Positions 48,278 to 58,545 of a stretch of DNA of 64,000 bases are shown one piece after another. Both the position numbers and the translations under genes were made by a program. This DNA is from Mesocentrotus franciscanus (lineage: Eukaryota > Echinodermata > Echinoidea > Camarodonta > Strongylocentrotidae): positions 13,411,699 to 13,475,698 of the forward strand of contig CP137683.1 of assembly GCA_037976565.1 (NCBI GenBank), written 5' to 3'. Numbering within the stretch: the stretch's first letter is position 1; every line of letters starts with the position of its first letter. The notes beneath the pieces were generated by a model. It ran no database searches. It was not told the origin of the DNA and was given only the letters and a program-made list of their open reading frames with translations.

Positions 48278-48632
48278 GCGGGTAGTTCATGCGACGACGA
48301 TCTTCTGCGAGAAGTTTATCATATGCGGCCAACAAACTAGGCATTCTAATGGAAAATTCAGAGAACTGCAGGAATCCGCTATTCGTAGCGTTATTGAAGC
48401 CGGCAGGGATATTTTTGTTGCATTACCTACTGGTTTTGGAAAGAGTGCAATATACCAAGCAATCCCCTTGTGCTGTGATTTTCTACGCGACCACGGATTC
48501 TATGATCATGATGACCCGAGTCGTTGCCGTTGGCAGAACGAAAGTACCGCCGTAAAAACTACCGGTACCACTAGTGGCACTACTGGCACTACCAAAACAA
48601 AGCAAGGGGGAACCACTAATTTGTCATTGTAA
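48275..48632 (+). pseudogene. RecQ-type DNA helicase, 5' fragment with frameshifts
   Basis: From the ATG at 48275 the frame reads MAGSSCDDDLLREVYHM and stops after 21 residues. A neighbouring frame then gives LSYAANKLGI. A third gives KFRELQESAIRSVIEAGRDI, followed at 48423-48446 by LPTGFGKS and then YQAIP. FRxLQxxAI is the RecQ motif 0 (adenine/Q motif) and LPTGFGKS is Walker A (motif I). After motif I the frame slips again and ends in a Thr/Gly-rich tail (TTGTTSGTTGTT) with a stop at 48630. Motifs Ia-VI, including DExH, are absent, so this is a truncated, non-functional gene piece. It lies wholly between the TIRs. RecQ helicases unwind DNA 3'-5'; multi-copy RecQ-like genes in marine invertebrates are remembered, not checked. 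Confidence 0.85.
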
Positions 48633-49540
48633 ATTTGATACGATAATTGTTTTACCATACAAAGATATATGTTTTATTGTTCACATAAAACTACAATTTT
48701 TTTAATTTTTTGATATTTCACAGTAGTAAAATGATCATTTTAAAGATTTTTTTGGTTTCATCTCCCCTTCTTCCTTTTTATTACCCCTATTTAGTAATGG
48801 ACGAGCGCAATCTTTTTCGTTGCGGTTTCTTATATCTGATTGGTCGAACGTAACATAGGTGTACCTTATTTGGTAGGGCTGTTGAATGATTCATAGATCC
48901 GCCATTTTGAATATATATGAATATTGATTAGCTAGACCAGTGATTATAGGCGGTGAGCCGCTTCGCGACTCACGGTTCGTAGTCTCGCCGTATCAGACGT
49001 TCTGCTTAAGGTTAGTCTAGCAGCAAAGAAAAAAGCTCGGCACTCCGCCTAGATTATAGGCTAGTATGGAGTCAGTTTGAAGTCGGTATGGAGTCGATTC
49101 GAGGTCGGTTTGGAGTCGGTAAGGAGTCTGTTTGGAGTCTGTTTGATTTGGAGTTGATTTGGAGTCAGTTTGGAGTCGGTATGGAATCGGTTTGGAGTCG
49201 GTTTGGAGTTGGTTGGAATCGGTTTGGAGTTGGTATGGAGTCGGTTTAGAGTCGGTATGGAGTTGGTTTGGAGTCGGTATGGAGTCGGTTTAGAGTCGGT
49301 ATGGAGTCGGTTTGGAGTCAGTATGGAGTCGGTTTAGAGTCGGTATGGAGTCGGTTTGGTGTCGGTTTGGAGTCGGTATGGAGACGGTTTAGAGTCGGTA
49401 TGGAGTCGGTTTGGATTCAGTATGGAGTCGGTTTAGAGTCGGTTTAGAGACGGTTCAGAGTCGGTTTAGAGTCGGAATGGAGTCGTTATGGAGTCGGGTT
49501 GGAGCCGGTTTGGAGCCGGTTTGGAGTCGGTTTGGCAGTG

Positions 49541-50325
49541 TGACTATGGTATGAATCTGCCTGTTCCTGCCTGTTCACACCTGGAAACTCCACGTTTTTA
49601 TACGTTAACTCAATAAATATGAGAGGATCGCTTGCATGTGCTTGTGTAACACGAGACTGAATGTTAGAAATCGAAAGAAAGTGTACAGTGAAACATAGCT
49701 GTTTAGTAAGTGGGTGGGGCTTTGAACATTCAAGCACACACATTCTCTATAACGTGCAAGTCAACATTATTTTATACTTTCGCTTTGAAAAATGGTACTG
49801 CATGGTACTGCATAGCAACATGGTAAAAAGAAACAATTTTCAAACTTAAGTGTATATAGATATAAATCTATACATACTTTGAAGGAAAAAACTCCATTCT
49901 AGTCGATATTCTATTTTTATCAATGACATTTTTCATTGAGTGATTCTAACATGATGATCTGTGTTCACAAAGTTATCTCAGAAAAGGAATGAATATAAAT
50001 TCAAAAGAGGTAAATTTCTCTTAAAACAGATTATAAAATGGGTTCAAGAATGTAGCCAATGAGAAGCGTCAAAATAGATCATGTGTGCGTGCATTAATTT
50101 TAACAATACGCACACAGAGAGCATTTTGGTGATATCAGCCGTGCAAAAAGTGCGCAACAGAAAAGCATAACGCACGGCTGTGTGTAAATCAATAGATGTT
50201 TACCATGCATTGCACAGTTTGGTTACGAGGTCACTGCCCTCGCGATCGTTACGAATGTGAAGGTTGCAGGTTTACAGTGTTTAATATCGCCTTGCTAAAT
50301 AAGATTGTTGACCCATTTTATAAAA
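49541..50325. other. Non-coding stretch
   Basis: Nothing recognised up to 50080. 50080-50325 has CpG-containing words (GTGCGCAACAGAAAAGC, GTTACGAATGTGAAGG) and may belong to the element at 50326. Confidence 0.4.
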
Positions 50326-50495
50326 CAAATAATACACAGGTTTTCGTTCGTGACGTTATGACGATGCAGCGCTATTCGGGTATTCACAATGGCGCAAAAT
50401 ACACTCGGCTACACCTCATGAATTTTATTGCACTGTAGTGAATACCCTCATGCGCTGCATCGACCATAACGCACTCACACCTGTGTATTATTTGT
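50326..50495. mobile_element. 170-bp foldback
   Basis: Arms ACAAATAATACACAGG ... GATGCAGCGC ... GGGTATTCAC and the inverse GTGAATACCC ... GCGCTGCATC ... CCTGTGTATTATTTGT. The centre includes GGCGCAAAATACACTCGGC. Confidence 0.85.
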
Positions 50496-50507
50496 ATAAT
50501 AGAATTA

Positions 50508-50582
50508 TCTGTTGATAGCCAGAAGGGTATTAAGTCTGTGTAAAAGTATTGGAGTTAATGCCTTTCTGCCCTCAACAGATGA
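50508..50582. repeat. X palindrome
   Basis: GATAGCCAGAAGGGTATTAA ... GTTAATGCCTTTCTGCCCTC, ending in CAACAGATGATT like other X copies. Confidence 0.75.
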
Positions 50583-50630
50583 TTTTATTATTTTGTTTTG
50601 TTTTGGAGGATCTATCAAATCAAAGAGCCT

Positions 50631-50955
50631 GGGGGGTGTTTCATAAAGCTGTTCGTAAAGTTACGCATGACTTTACGAACGACTTGAATATGAAGTGCCA
50701 GATAGGATGCCCAAAGTTTTTCCTGATGTTTTAACAAAGTGTGACTATATTTCCAATAACCTCAATTAAATTATGGCAAAAAATATACCTTTGCATTAAA
50801 AATGATTGTTATAATAAGAATGTTAATCTGCAGCTGCACAATTCAACTTTAGTTGATGCAGTTAAAAATGATTGAACATCCCATTTGGCTTTTCATATTT
50901 AAGTCATTCGTAAAGTCATGCGTAACTTTACGAACAGCTTTATGAAACACCCCCC
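50631..50955. mobile_element. 325-bp foldback, GGGGGGTGTTTCATAAAGC ends
   Basis: Left arm GTGTTTCATAAAGCTGTTCG...ACTTTACGAACGACTT; right arm AAGTCATTCGTAAAGTCATG...GCTTTATGAAACACCCCCC. Each arm also holds an inner GTAAAGTTACGCATGACTTTAC hairpin. Same end style as 7171-7326 and 58176-58480. Confidence 0.85.
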
Positions 50956-51162
50956 TGAACTCATAATTTCTATAATCATTAATTAGATTAAAGATAAACT
51001 TTAGGCCCAAATCCATAACTTTTATTTCCACCCTAACGGCTAATCTCTACCTTTAAATCAATCTTCATGTTTCTAGAGTCACATGACTTCCTCTCGTCCG
51101 ACATGGCTCTCATGGTGCAATATCCTGCCTCATAAGGCCACGTGGCTCACAATGGTTATTGC

Positions 51163-51640
51163 CAATTTCAGCTGTACAAGATCATTATAACATCGACATG
51201 TTGCAACAGTGAAAAAATACATCGTAGCTATTTAGTTCAGCCAAGCTATAACAAAAAATAATAATAATAATAATAATAAAAATCTCTTATATAAACAAAA
51301 GTTGAGGTCAAAATCACTCTCTGGAATCACCACTTTACATTTATGTTGCAAATTCAGCTGCACAACATCAGTATAACATCATCATGTTGCAACAGTATAA
51401 AAATAAACATGGTAATATAGTGAGCGATTTAGCTAAGGAAAGCTCAGAGAGAGCTGCAATAAAGATAAATAAATACATGCAAATTACTGTAGAAATCACA
51501 ATTGCATTGCCAATTTCAGCTCAAATAGATCCTTACACGTCAGCATGCTACATGTACAAAAAGGACAATCTACAACAGTACACTGTTGCTCATAATGTTA
51601 TAATATTTTTTTCTTACCTCCTTTCATGAGGTGATTGTGA
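51163..51640 (+). repeat. Degenerate tandem units, about 175 bp
   Basis: Blocks like CAATTTCAGCTGTACAAGAT...CATCxxCATGTTGCAACAGT recur near 51168, 51350 and 51515, and again near 52640-52690 on the far side of the foldback at 51777-52394. Confidence 0.6.
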
Positions 51641-51776
51641 CAATCATGGTTTATTTTTGGAAGATAAAGTTTTTATCTTCTCCGAACTTTGTAGATCAAT
51701 TAAAAGAGTCATGGAGATTTATTGGTAAAGTATTGCAAAAATAATAAACGTTATCTATCAACAATATACCATATTG

Positions 51777-52394
51777 AAAATAATATCGCTAGTGATATTC
51801 GTTATGTCTCGCAATGTGGTCAATAAGGAATCTAAAAGATCTCGACGTTTCGTGCGCCGCTGCAACACTTCGTCAGGTGATAAAAACTAATGTAAGCAAG
51901 GGTGTTTTATACTCTACGGGAGGACCGGCGCAACGGTCAAAAATTGGAACAATAACGCACGAGGCCTATTGGCCGACGCACACAGTGCTCGACCAATCAG
52001 CAGGCCGCTGGTTCGGCTAATTATGCACAAGGCCTAATGGTCGACGCACACGGTGCTCGACCAATCAGCAGGCCGCTGGTTCGCTCGCCTGCTGGGCGGA
52101 AGCAATAGCACCGTGCGTCGACCATTAGGCCTTGTGCATAATTAGCCAAACCAGCGGCCTGCTGATTGGTCGAGCACTGTGTGCGTCGGCCATTAGGCCT
52201 AGTGCGTTATTGTGCCAATTATCGATCGAATTATTGACCTATTTTTGTCCTCCCGTAGAGTATAAAACACCCTTGCTTACATTAGTTTTTATCACCTGAC
52301 GAAGTGTTGCAGCGGCGCACGAAACGTCGAGATCTTTTAGATTCCTTATTGACCACATTGCGAGACAAACGAATATCACTAGCGATATTATTTT
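51777..52394. mobile_element. 618-bp near-palindromic foldback with hammerhead-like motifs
   Basis: Outer arms (about 150 bp: 51777-51927 and 52245-52394) are nearly identical inverse copies. Inner arms with GACCAATCAGCAGGCCGCTG continue to a centre near 52085. Each arm has CTGACGA, a short stem and GAAAC (right arm 52296-52325, left arm inverse 51846-51876), like the conserved boxes of hammerhead ribozymes found in Penelope-like elements; a proper stem III is not visible. TATACCATATTG occurs just left (51765-51776) and 39 bp right (52433-52444), a possible target duplication. No protein coding. Confidence 0.8.
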
Positions 52395-53288
52395 CGATAC
52401 TACATCCGCAATGAGTAATATATTTAGCATTATATACCATATTGTCGCTATCACTTCTTTAAAAGATGTAAGGAAAAAATGTTCAAAATTATGACCAACA
52501 GTGTACATGGGAGCAGAGAGCAAACTGGCTTGGGAGAAGCTCCAAAAAGAGCTCGGGTAAAGAGAAATAATAAATAAACAAATAAAATGAAATACATAAA
52601 AATTACCCTGAGGGAATCACAACTTTATACTGGTATTACCAGTTTGAGCCACACTGGATAATGTCAACATGTTACAATAGTAAAAAAAGAAAAAAATAAT
52701 AATGAAATAGAACTAAGCAATTAAGCTTTAGGAGAAGCTGTAATAAAAAAAATCATACATGACTACATGACATAATTGTATAGTTTCTTTAAAGGAAAAA
52801 ATGTGTACACAATCTTTTATTTCGTTTTCTCTTGGGTGAAGAATGTGTCTAGAATTTGATTTTCTATAATTTTTATAAATATATAAGAAACATACAGACA
52901 AGTAAACACATTATACATGTGGAAAACACCGGATATTAATATTTTTCATTATCATTCTGTCTGATAATTTTCTACAACTTTGTTTGATTTGGGATGGATC
53001 GATTTTACATATCCTGTAATGATATCTATGTATATGAGACTATGAGTGGTTATTATGAATCAAACTGAACAGGAAGTAGTGGTATTCGGGGGAACTTTAC
53101 ATAAGTTTGTATAGTGTTTTTATGTCAGAGAGATCCTGATAATGATACATCACATTCACACTAGCAAACTTATCGTACAGGTACAAGAAAACCATATAAA
53201 TGTATGATGATCGATTAATATATTATGTATAATATTTTAAATACAAAATTAAAATCATTTACTGGTGTATTTCCACTGCAAAAGTACC
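52395..53288. other. Non-coding stretch
   Basis: Contains a last degenerate unit of the 175-bp tandem (52500-52760); otherwise AT-rich and unassigned. Confidence 0.45.
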
Positions 53289-53309
53289 CTATTCAAACAA
53301 TCTGCAACC

Positions 53310-53525
53310 ATCATCTCTCTCTAAAAAAAAATTGAGTGATCTCTGACGTGACTCCTCTGGAGAGTGAAAATGTAGTGAAAATAGAGTGAACATTAACTCT
53401 TTTCTTCTTAGAGAGCACTCTAAAATCAATCGATATTCACTCCTAAACAAGTGGTCACTGACGTGACTCCCAGGGGCCCGGAGTGAAAATAGAGTGAACA
53501 TTCACTCTTTTCTTCTTAGAGTACA
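53310..53525 (+). repeat. Two-copy direct repeat, about 125-bp unit
   Basis: Both copies carry TGACGTGACTCCYxxGG, then AGTGAAAATAGAGTGAACAT, then ACTCTTTTCTTCTTAGAG. AGTGAAxxTxCACT inverse pairs give local hairpins. Confidence 0.8.
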
Positions 53526-54970
53526 GCTTTCCCAAAACCATGTATTTATACGATAAGTGATTCATTTTTTGTTCTACATGTTTGTATCTGAGTGATTGCG
53601 ATAAAAAGACCCTGACCAATGAGCTAAACTTATGCAAGCTTTTCAGATAATTGATTAATTTTTGATAGTCTACATCTATATGTTCCATGACAGAATGACT
53701 TTTATTGAAACAGAGATTTGAGCATCATTTCAAATGAAAACATTGATAGAGAAATCAGTGTCTATCTCCCACATGGACATTGTATCCTATAAATTAAAAA
53801 AAATGACTGTATGACTTGAAGGGGCTATAACATGAGCACTTCCGACATGACTGGCCAATTGAAAATTGTATTTGCTCTACCAATGCCCATGACAAAAACT
53901 GACACATATCATTTGGTGTAAGGAGAGGCCCAACCCCCCAAAAAAAAAAAAAAAAAAAATTGTTTCTTTCACAACATATACAAATTTGGTATAAATTTCC
54001 ACTGGTGTGTGAATGACCCATTGGCCATATACATGTACATGTTTTGGCACTCTATTTTAAAAAAAAAAGGAGGTATAGCGTTCAAAACGTTATTGAACTT
54101 CCTCATATCAGATGTTCTATTCACATCATAAATCCACTTGAAAAGTGATGGAATTTATGGAGTCAATTTGAGAGCATTAATGACCATGGTGTATATGTAT
54201 GGTTTACAGTTAAACAAACAAAACTAGATGGACAAACATGTATATAATTTCAGCCAATGGAGTATTGAAATAACTGAAGTATTCTTGAAGTATGAAGGAA
54301 AAAAAAGAGGTGAGATGCCTCATTAATCCTAAATGAATATCCTTTAAAAAATGTAGACTTTCACTTCTTCAAAATTGCCTGCGTAACTAATCCTCCTCCC
54401 CTTCTGTCCCTTGCTAGTCCACTCATAAATTCCTAAAGCTAGGTTTTGTCAAAAATAACTTAATTTGCACGCTGGACACTGCAGTTTATGATGTCCCAAT
54501 TTGTACTGGAAGATTTGTAATGTGCTAAAACAATTAATAAACAATTTTCACAAATAATGATGTTTACACCATACAGGATTTATTCTACATGTGTATTACT
54601 CAGCATATAGGCGAGGAATATATATTTACTAAGGTTATTCTAAAAAGATAATTAAGAAATCTGATATATTGCCTGTTGAGAGCTAGGAAGGCACTGACAA
54701 TTATACTTTTACATAGAGTGACTCCAAACAGATACCGGTAAGTATGTTTATAGTCAAATGTACTTTATCCATTAAAGAAGCTTCATTTCATGAATGATTG
54801 TGTGCAAATTATTGTTTATATGGGGGTTGTATACAAGGTTGTAAGTACCGTTCCACTACAATAGCCAAATAAAAAAAGAATTGATCAATCAATAAACTTG
54901 CTACATGTACCTCAAGTTGCACTTTTTTGCTTTCTTCAATATTGCTGAATATTTTTTCTGGAAAACTTTT
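53526..54970. other. Non-coding stretch
   Basis: A poly-A run at 53938-53960 and a remnant X palindrome at about 54671-54735. Presumed intronic DNA of the minus-strand gene. Confidence 0.4.
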
Positions 54971-54979
54971 TCTTCCTAC

Positions 54980-55135
54980 CTGCATCCTGTTGCCTCTAGC
55001 GTGTGGTTTGCCGTAGTAGTATCCTCCTCCTCCTCCACTGTAAGATCCAAAGCCTTTGGTGACAGCAGAGCCAGCGTCGTGCCCGTTATACCAGTATCCT
55101 CCCACTTTCGGCATTCGTCTGGATCGAGAGTGCAT
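54980..55135 (-). CDS. Candidate first coding exon, Gly/Tyr-rich basic N-terminus
   Basis: The minus-strand ATG at 55135-55133 (context ATCATGC) opens 52 codons ending exactly at ATGCAG|GTAGG, a good donor (GT at 54979-54978, phase 0). The peptide starts MHSRSRRMPKVGGYWYNGHD, has a Gly5-Tyr3 stretch (SYSGGGGGYYYGK) and ends ARGNRMQ. It is basic and aromatic/Gly-rich, with no signal peptide or membrane segment. The frame is also open upstream, so an internal-exon reading cannot be excluded, but no acceptor of matching phase was found; hence the first-exon call. Composition is unlike the surrounding AT-rich repeats. The donor phase matches the exon at 61208-61480, so both could join the same downstream exon beyond the left window edge. 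The protein family is not recognised. Confidence 0.5.
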
Positions 55136-55700
55136 GATAGCTCCAGAAAACAAACCAAAGAAAGGGGGCTCAGCTACCCTGGGGGGTCCGTGAATAGGTC
55201 CAAGAAAGAAGGGGGCCGACAATACTCTTCTGAGGATGGTTTTGTGCGACCAAGAGTGACGGATGGACTTTCCGAAGAATAAAGAGGGAGGGGTCGGGCG
55301 ATAATGAGTGCTCTGTGGAGTGGGGATAATCCTTTGAAGAATCTCTCAACTGGGGGTAGTGGTGGCACAAGGGCTGACAAAAGCAGCACCTATTGTTGAA
55401 CAGTCGGATAATCCTGGTGTCAGGAGTGGGATTCAATAGGCCTGTGTATAAATAAACGTCGGAGTGCACTTGAAGAAGAGGCAGGGAATGACTTCCTAAA
55501 CAGGGCCGGTAGGTCGGTCGATAGCTAAATAGAGAAGCCGGTGGTTTGCTGGCAGGCAGGTAGGTAGCGGGTAAAGCTGGAATGCAGAGATACAATGCTA
55601 ATCCCAGGACACAATGGCAGCACAGACGGACAATCAGCTTGTACAGGGTGTCCGGTCTTCGTAGATCAATAAGCCAAGTTCAGTGTAAACTATACCCTTA
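55136..55700 (-). promoter_or_regulatory. Possible 5'UTR/promoter of the 55.1-kb exon
   Basis: Non-repetitive, GC-richer sequence immediately upstream of the candidate start codon on the minus strand, ending where AT-rich and CT-repeat DNA resumes. It is open in two frames for 70-140 codons without protein-like composition. A TATTTATAC word lies at about 55447-55455. The transcription start is not identifiable. Confidence 0.35.
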
Positions 55701-55728
55701 AGCAGGATGTCATGGGTCAGTTTGCTCT

Positions 55729-56120
55729 GTGATGTTGCTTTTGATTCAACCAAACTGCCTTTTTCAGCCTAGGACTAACCACCACTCCACACCAATGATA
55801 CCAAAACTGGCAGAAGAGCGCACAAGGACGATGGATGCCACTTTGAAACCTCTCACAAGGACACTCGAACTTCAGCTGGAGTTTCGACAACTGACAATTT
55901 GTCTGTATGCTGCGTTGATGAGTTCCTATATCGTGTCAACGAAAAGACATGAACTGACTAAATCAGCAGCAACAGAACTTCCTCTACCATTTTTTTGTCT
56001 TTCTCTAATAACAATTCACTTCCCTGTCAGTACTATCCTGTTTCTACAACAAATTCCCACATTACAAAATCACCAGGAAATTAAACCAGGGTATATAGCT
56101 CTTAAAACTGTGGTAATAAA
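55729..56120 (+). other. Open plus frame, doubtful
   Basis: About 130 codons are open before the frame runs into a CT repeat. The composition is mixed and not low complexity, and the frame diverges from the minus-strand promoter region. No domain, acceptor or donor supports it, so it is probably chance. Confidence 0.15.
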
Positions 56121-56149
56121 TTTACATGCATGTTGTTTCTTTCTTTTTT

Positions 56150-56695
56150 TCGCTCTATTTTTTTCTCGCTCTCTCTCTTACTCTCTTTCCCTCTCTATTT
56201 CCAATCTCTTCCATATCTGTCTGCCATCTTTCTCTCTTCCTTCCACTATCTACACGTGTTACCTCTATCTCCTCCTTCTCTGACTGACTCTCTTTATCTC
56301 TCTCTCTCTCTCTCTATTTCCAATCTCTTCCGTATCTGTCTGCCATCTTTCTCTCTTCCTTCCACTATCTACACATGTTACCTCTATCTCCTCCTTCTCT
56401 GACCGACTCTCTCTTTCTCTTTTTTTCTCTCTCTCTCTCTCTCTCTTTCCCTCTTTATTTCCAATCTCTTCCGTATCTGTCTGCCATCTTTCTCTCTTCC
56501 TTCCACTATATATCTACACGTGTTACCTCTCTCTCCTCCTTCTTTGACCGACTCTCTCTTTCTCTCTTTTTCTCTCTCTCTCTCTCTTTCCCTCTTTATT
56601 TCCAATCTCTTCCGTATCTGTCTGCCATCTTTCTCTCTTCCTTCCACTATATATCTACACGTGTTACCTCTCTCTCCTCCTTCTCTGACTGACTC
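56150..56695 (+). repeat. CT-rich minisatellite, about 120-bp unit
   Basis: Four copies sharing ATTTCCAATCTCTTCCGTAT, then CTGTCTGCCATCTTTCTCTC, then ACACGTGTTACCTCT, differing in CT-run length and a TATA insertion. Confidence 0.95.
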
Positions 56696-56703
56696 TCACT
56701 CTC

Positions 56704-56801
<98 letters not shown>

Positions 56802-56872
56802 CCTCTCCATTATATATTGTTGTCTGTCTATCTGTCTATTTATCTTCCCTTCTCTCTCTCTCTCTCTCTCTC
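56696..56872 (+). repeat. CT microsatellite
   Basis: (TC)n with few interruptions, continuing from the minisatellite. Confidence 0.95.
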
Positions 56873-58100
56873 TACTGAAGATTATGACAATTCTCCTGAG
56901 TCAGTTGGTGAAAAATGAGGCAAAAAGTGAACAATAAAATAATCTACAGCTATACACAACTGTAAGATTAAAATGTACAAATCTTGACAATAGTCAAAGC
57001 CAACAGTTTGTAAATTATCATCTGAAGGATGATGTTTTTCACTCTTTATTCATCAATCTACCTATCAATCTATCTATCTATCTTATCTATTCTTCCCTCC
57101 ATCCCTTCACTTTGTAACCAATCCATGTTGAGAGAACAAATGGGAAAGGGAAACAGGAAGAGTTTGGACAGCATTATAACAATGTTGTGAAGAGGAAGCA
57201 GCGTTTCCTACCACAGTATATTCAGGTTCTTAATTGGAGAAGCACATGTGCAGAAATTTAGAATGTTAATTTGACCCCGTTCTTCTTCTTCTTTTTCTGT
57301 TAAAGGGCTACGCAGCCTATCATGAAGATCTATAGAAAGATTACCAGTTTTTAATGCAGGCACACTAAACACCAGGTTTACACCCTATATACTCTTTGCG
57401 AGAAGTGTAGTGTATTATTAAATATGCATAGGGTGTGACTCTCTTACACATGGGGCCTCCACTCCAGTTAACGTTCTAGTCTGAGGAACCCCCCCAAAAA
57501 AAAAAATGTAGGTGCTGTGTACTTCCACTGAGCCACATGTACACCAGTCTCGATTTGGCATTCCCTTCAGATATTTGCACTTAAATTAATTGGAAAGAGT
57601 GGGCAGAACATATCTAACACATGTATCTTTTGATACAGAAGAAACAACATGTCATCATATTCATAAAGTCCTTTTTTGCTACAAGAACTGAAGATAATCT
57701 TCAAAACATGACTAAATATTGTTGCATAACAGTTCTAAAAGATTGCAAAGAGTGGAACATTAGGAAACTTATTACAATGGAGACCCACATTTGGAGAAAC
57801 TTTTGTAAAACATGACCTGTATTTTGAAATCTCTGCTCATAGGGCTTATTCTGTAAAAGAAATAATAGATTGCTATGAGAAAACAAATTTTTAGCCTTGT
57901 ACACTGATTTTTTAAATATTTCTACCAGCTGCAGATTATAATTTGAATGAACAATTGAGACCGATGAATGTTATGATAAAGGTCAGATAACAAGAATAAT
58001 ATGACCTACACACTGTAAATATTAATTGTACATAAATATTTGACCAGATACCCTTTAACAATAATAAGGTCGATGATCATAAAAGGCGCATTGTCTAATA
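56873..58100. other. Non-coding stretch
   Basis: (CTAT)n-like run at 57058-57090 and a small palindrome at 57379-57437 (ACACCCTAT / ATAGGGTGT). Nothing else recognised. Confidence 0.4.
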
Positions 58101-58175
58101 GTCCTGGTTTAAATTCTACATAAGTGGGAACAGTCTGGCCTAAACAGTCTCACATTCTCCAAAAATCATACAGAC

Positions 58176-58480
58176 CAGGGGGATGTTTCACAAAGACTAA
58201 GATCGACTTTAAGTTGGACTTGACTATGGCAGGCCGTTCATGCCACTGGTTGCTCTCACCATTGGTCTCTCAATTATGATCTTTAGATAATATTTTTTCC
58301 TTCAATAATGAACTATCAAAAAATGTAAATTCTGTAGATTTGTGACCACGATTTATACATCCCTTCAGAGAACAATGCCAGTAAATGGTGAGAGCAACCA
58401 GTGGCATGAACGGCCTGCCACAGTTATTAAAGTCCAACTTAAAGTCGATCTTAGTCTTTGTGAAACATGTGCCCACCTGG
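58176..58480. mobile_element. 305-bp foldback between direct repeats
   Basis: Left arm GTTTCACAAAGACTAAGATC...GCCGTTCATGCCACTGG; right arm CCAGTGGCATGAACGGC...GATCTTAGTCTTTGTGAAAC. Outside it, TGGTTTAAATTCTACATAA...CAGTCTCACATTCTCC (58104-58160) is repeated at 58478-58545, so the element sits at a tandem duplication. Confidence 0.85.
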
Positions 58481-58545
58481 TTTAAATTCAACATATTAAA
58501 GTGGGAATGAGTACCGGTAGGGCATTAACAGTCTCACATTCTCCC

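Larger units (their letters stand above)
47979..49061 (+). mobile_element. 1083-bp TA-flanked element with perfect 132-bp TIRs and a RecQ fragment
   Basis: 47979-48110 and 48930-49061 are perfect reverse complements by direct reading (start GCCTATAATCTAGGCGGAGT). TA flanks both sides (47977-47978, 49062-49063) and the flanks join as one minisatellite. TIRs this long and identical imply a recent insertion. A subterminal CCGCCTATAATC repeats the tip within each TIR. The interior holds a RecQ-type helicase 5' fragment. No transposase is visible, so it is non-autonomous. TA duplication suggests a Tc1/mariner-related or other TA-targeting enzyme; the superfamily is not assigned. Confidence 0.93.
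47950..49540 (+). repeat. GGAGTCGGTxT minisatellite, split by a TIR element
   Basis: 11-bp units (GGAGTCGGTTT / GGAGTCGGTAT / AGAGTCGGTTT), often alternating as 22-bp dimers, run from 49064 to about 49530. A short part lies left of the TIR element (47950-47978). No gene. Confidence 0.93.

Noticed and set aside
51841..51877. Calling a functional hammerhead ribozyme
   Set aside because: CTGACGA and GAAAC boxes are present but a stem III with a proper cleavage triplet could not be drawn by hand; kept as a motif only.
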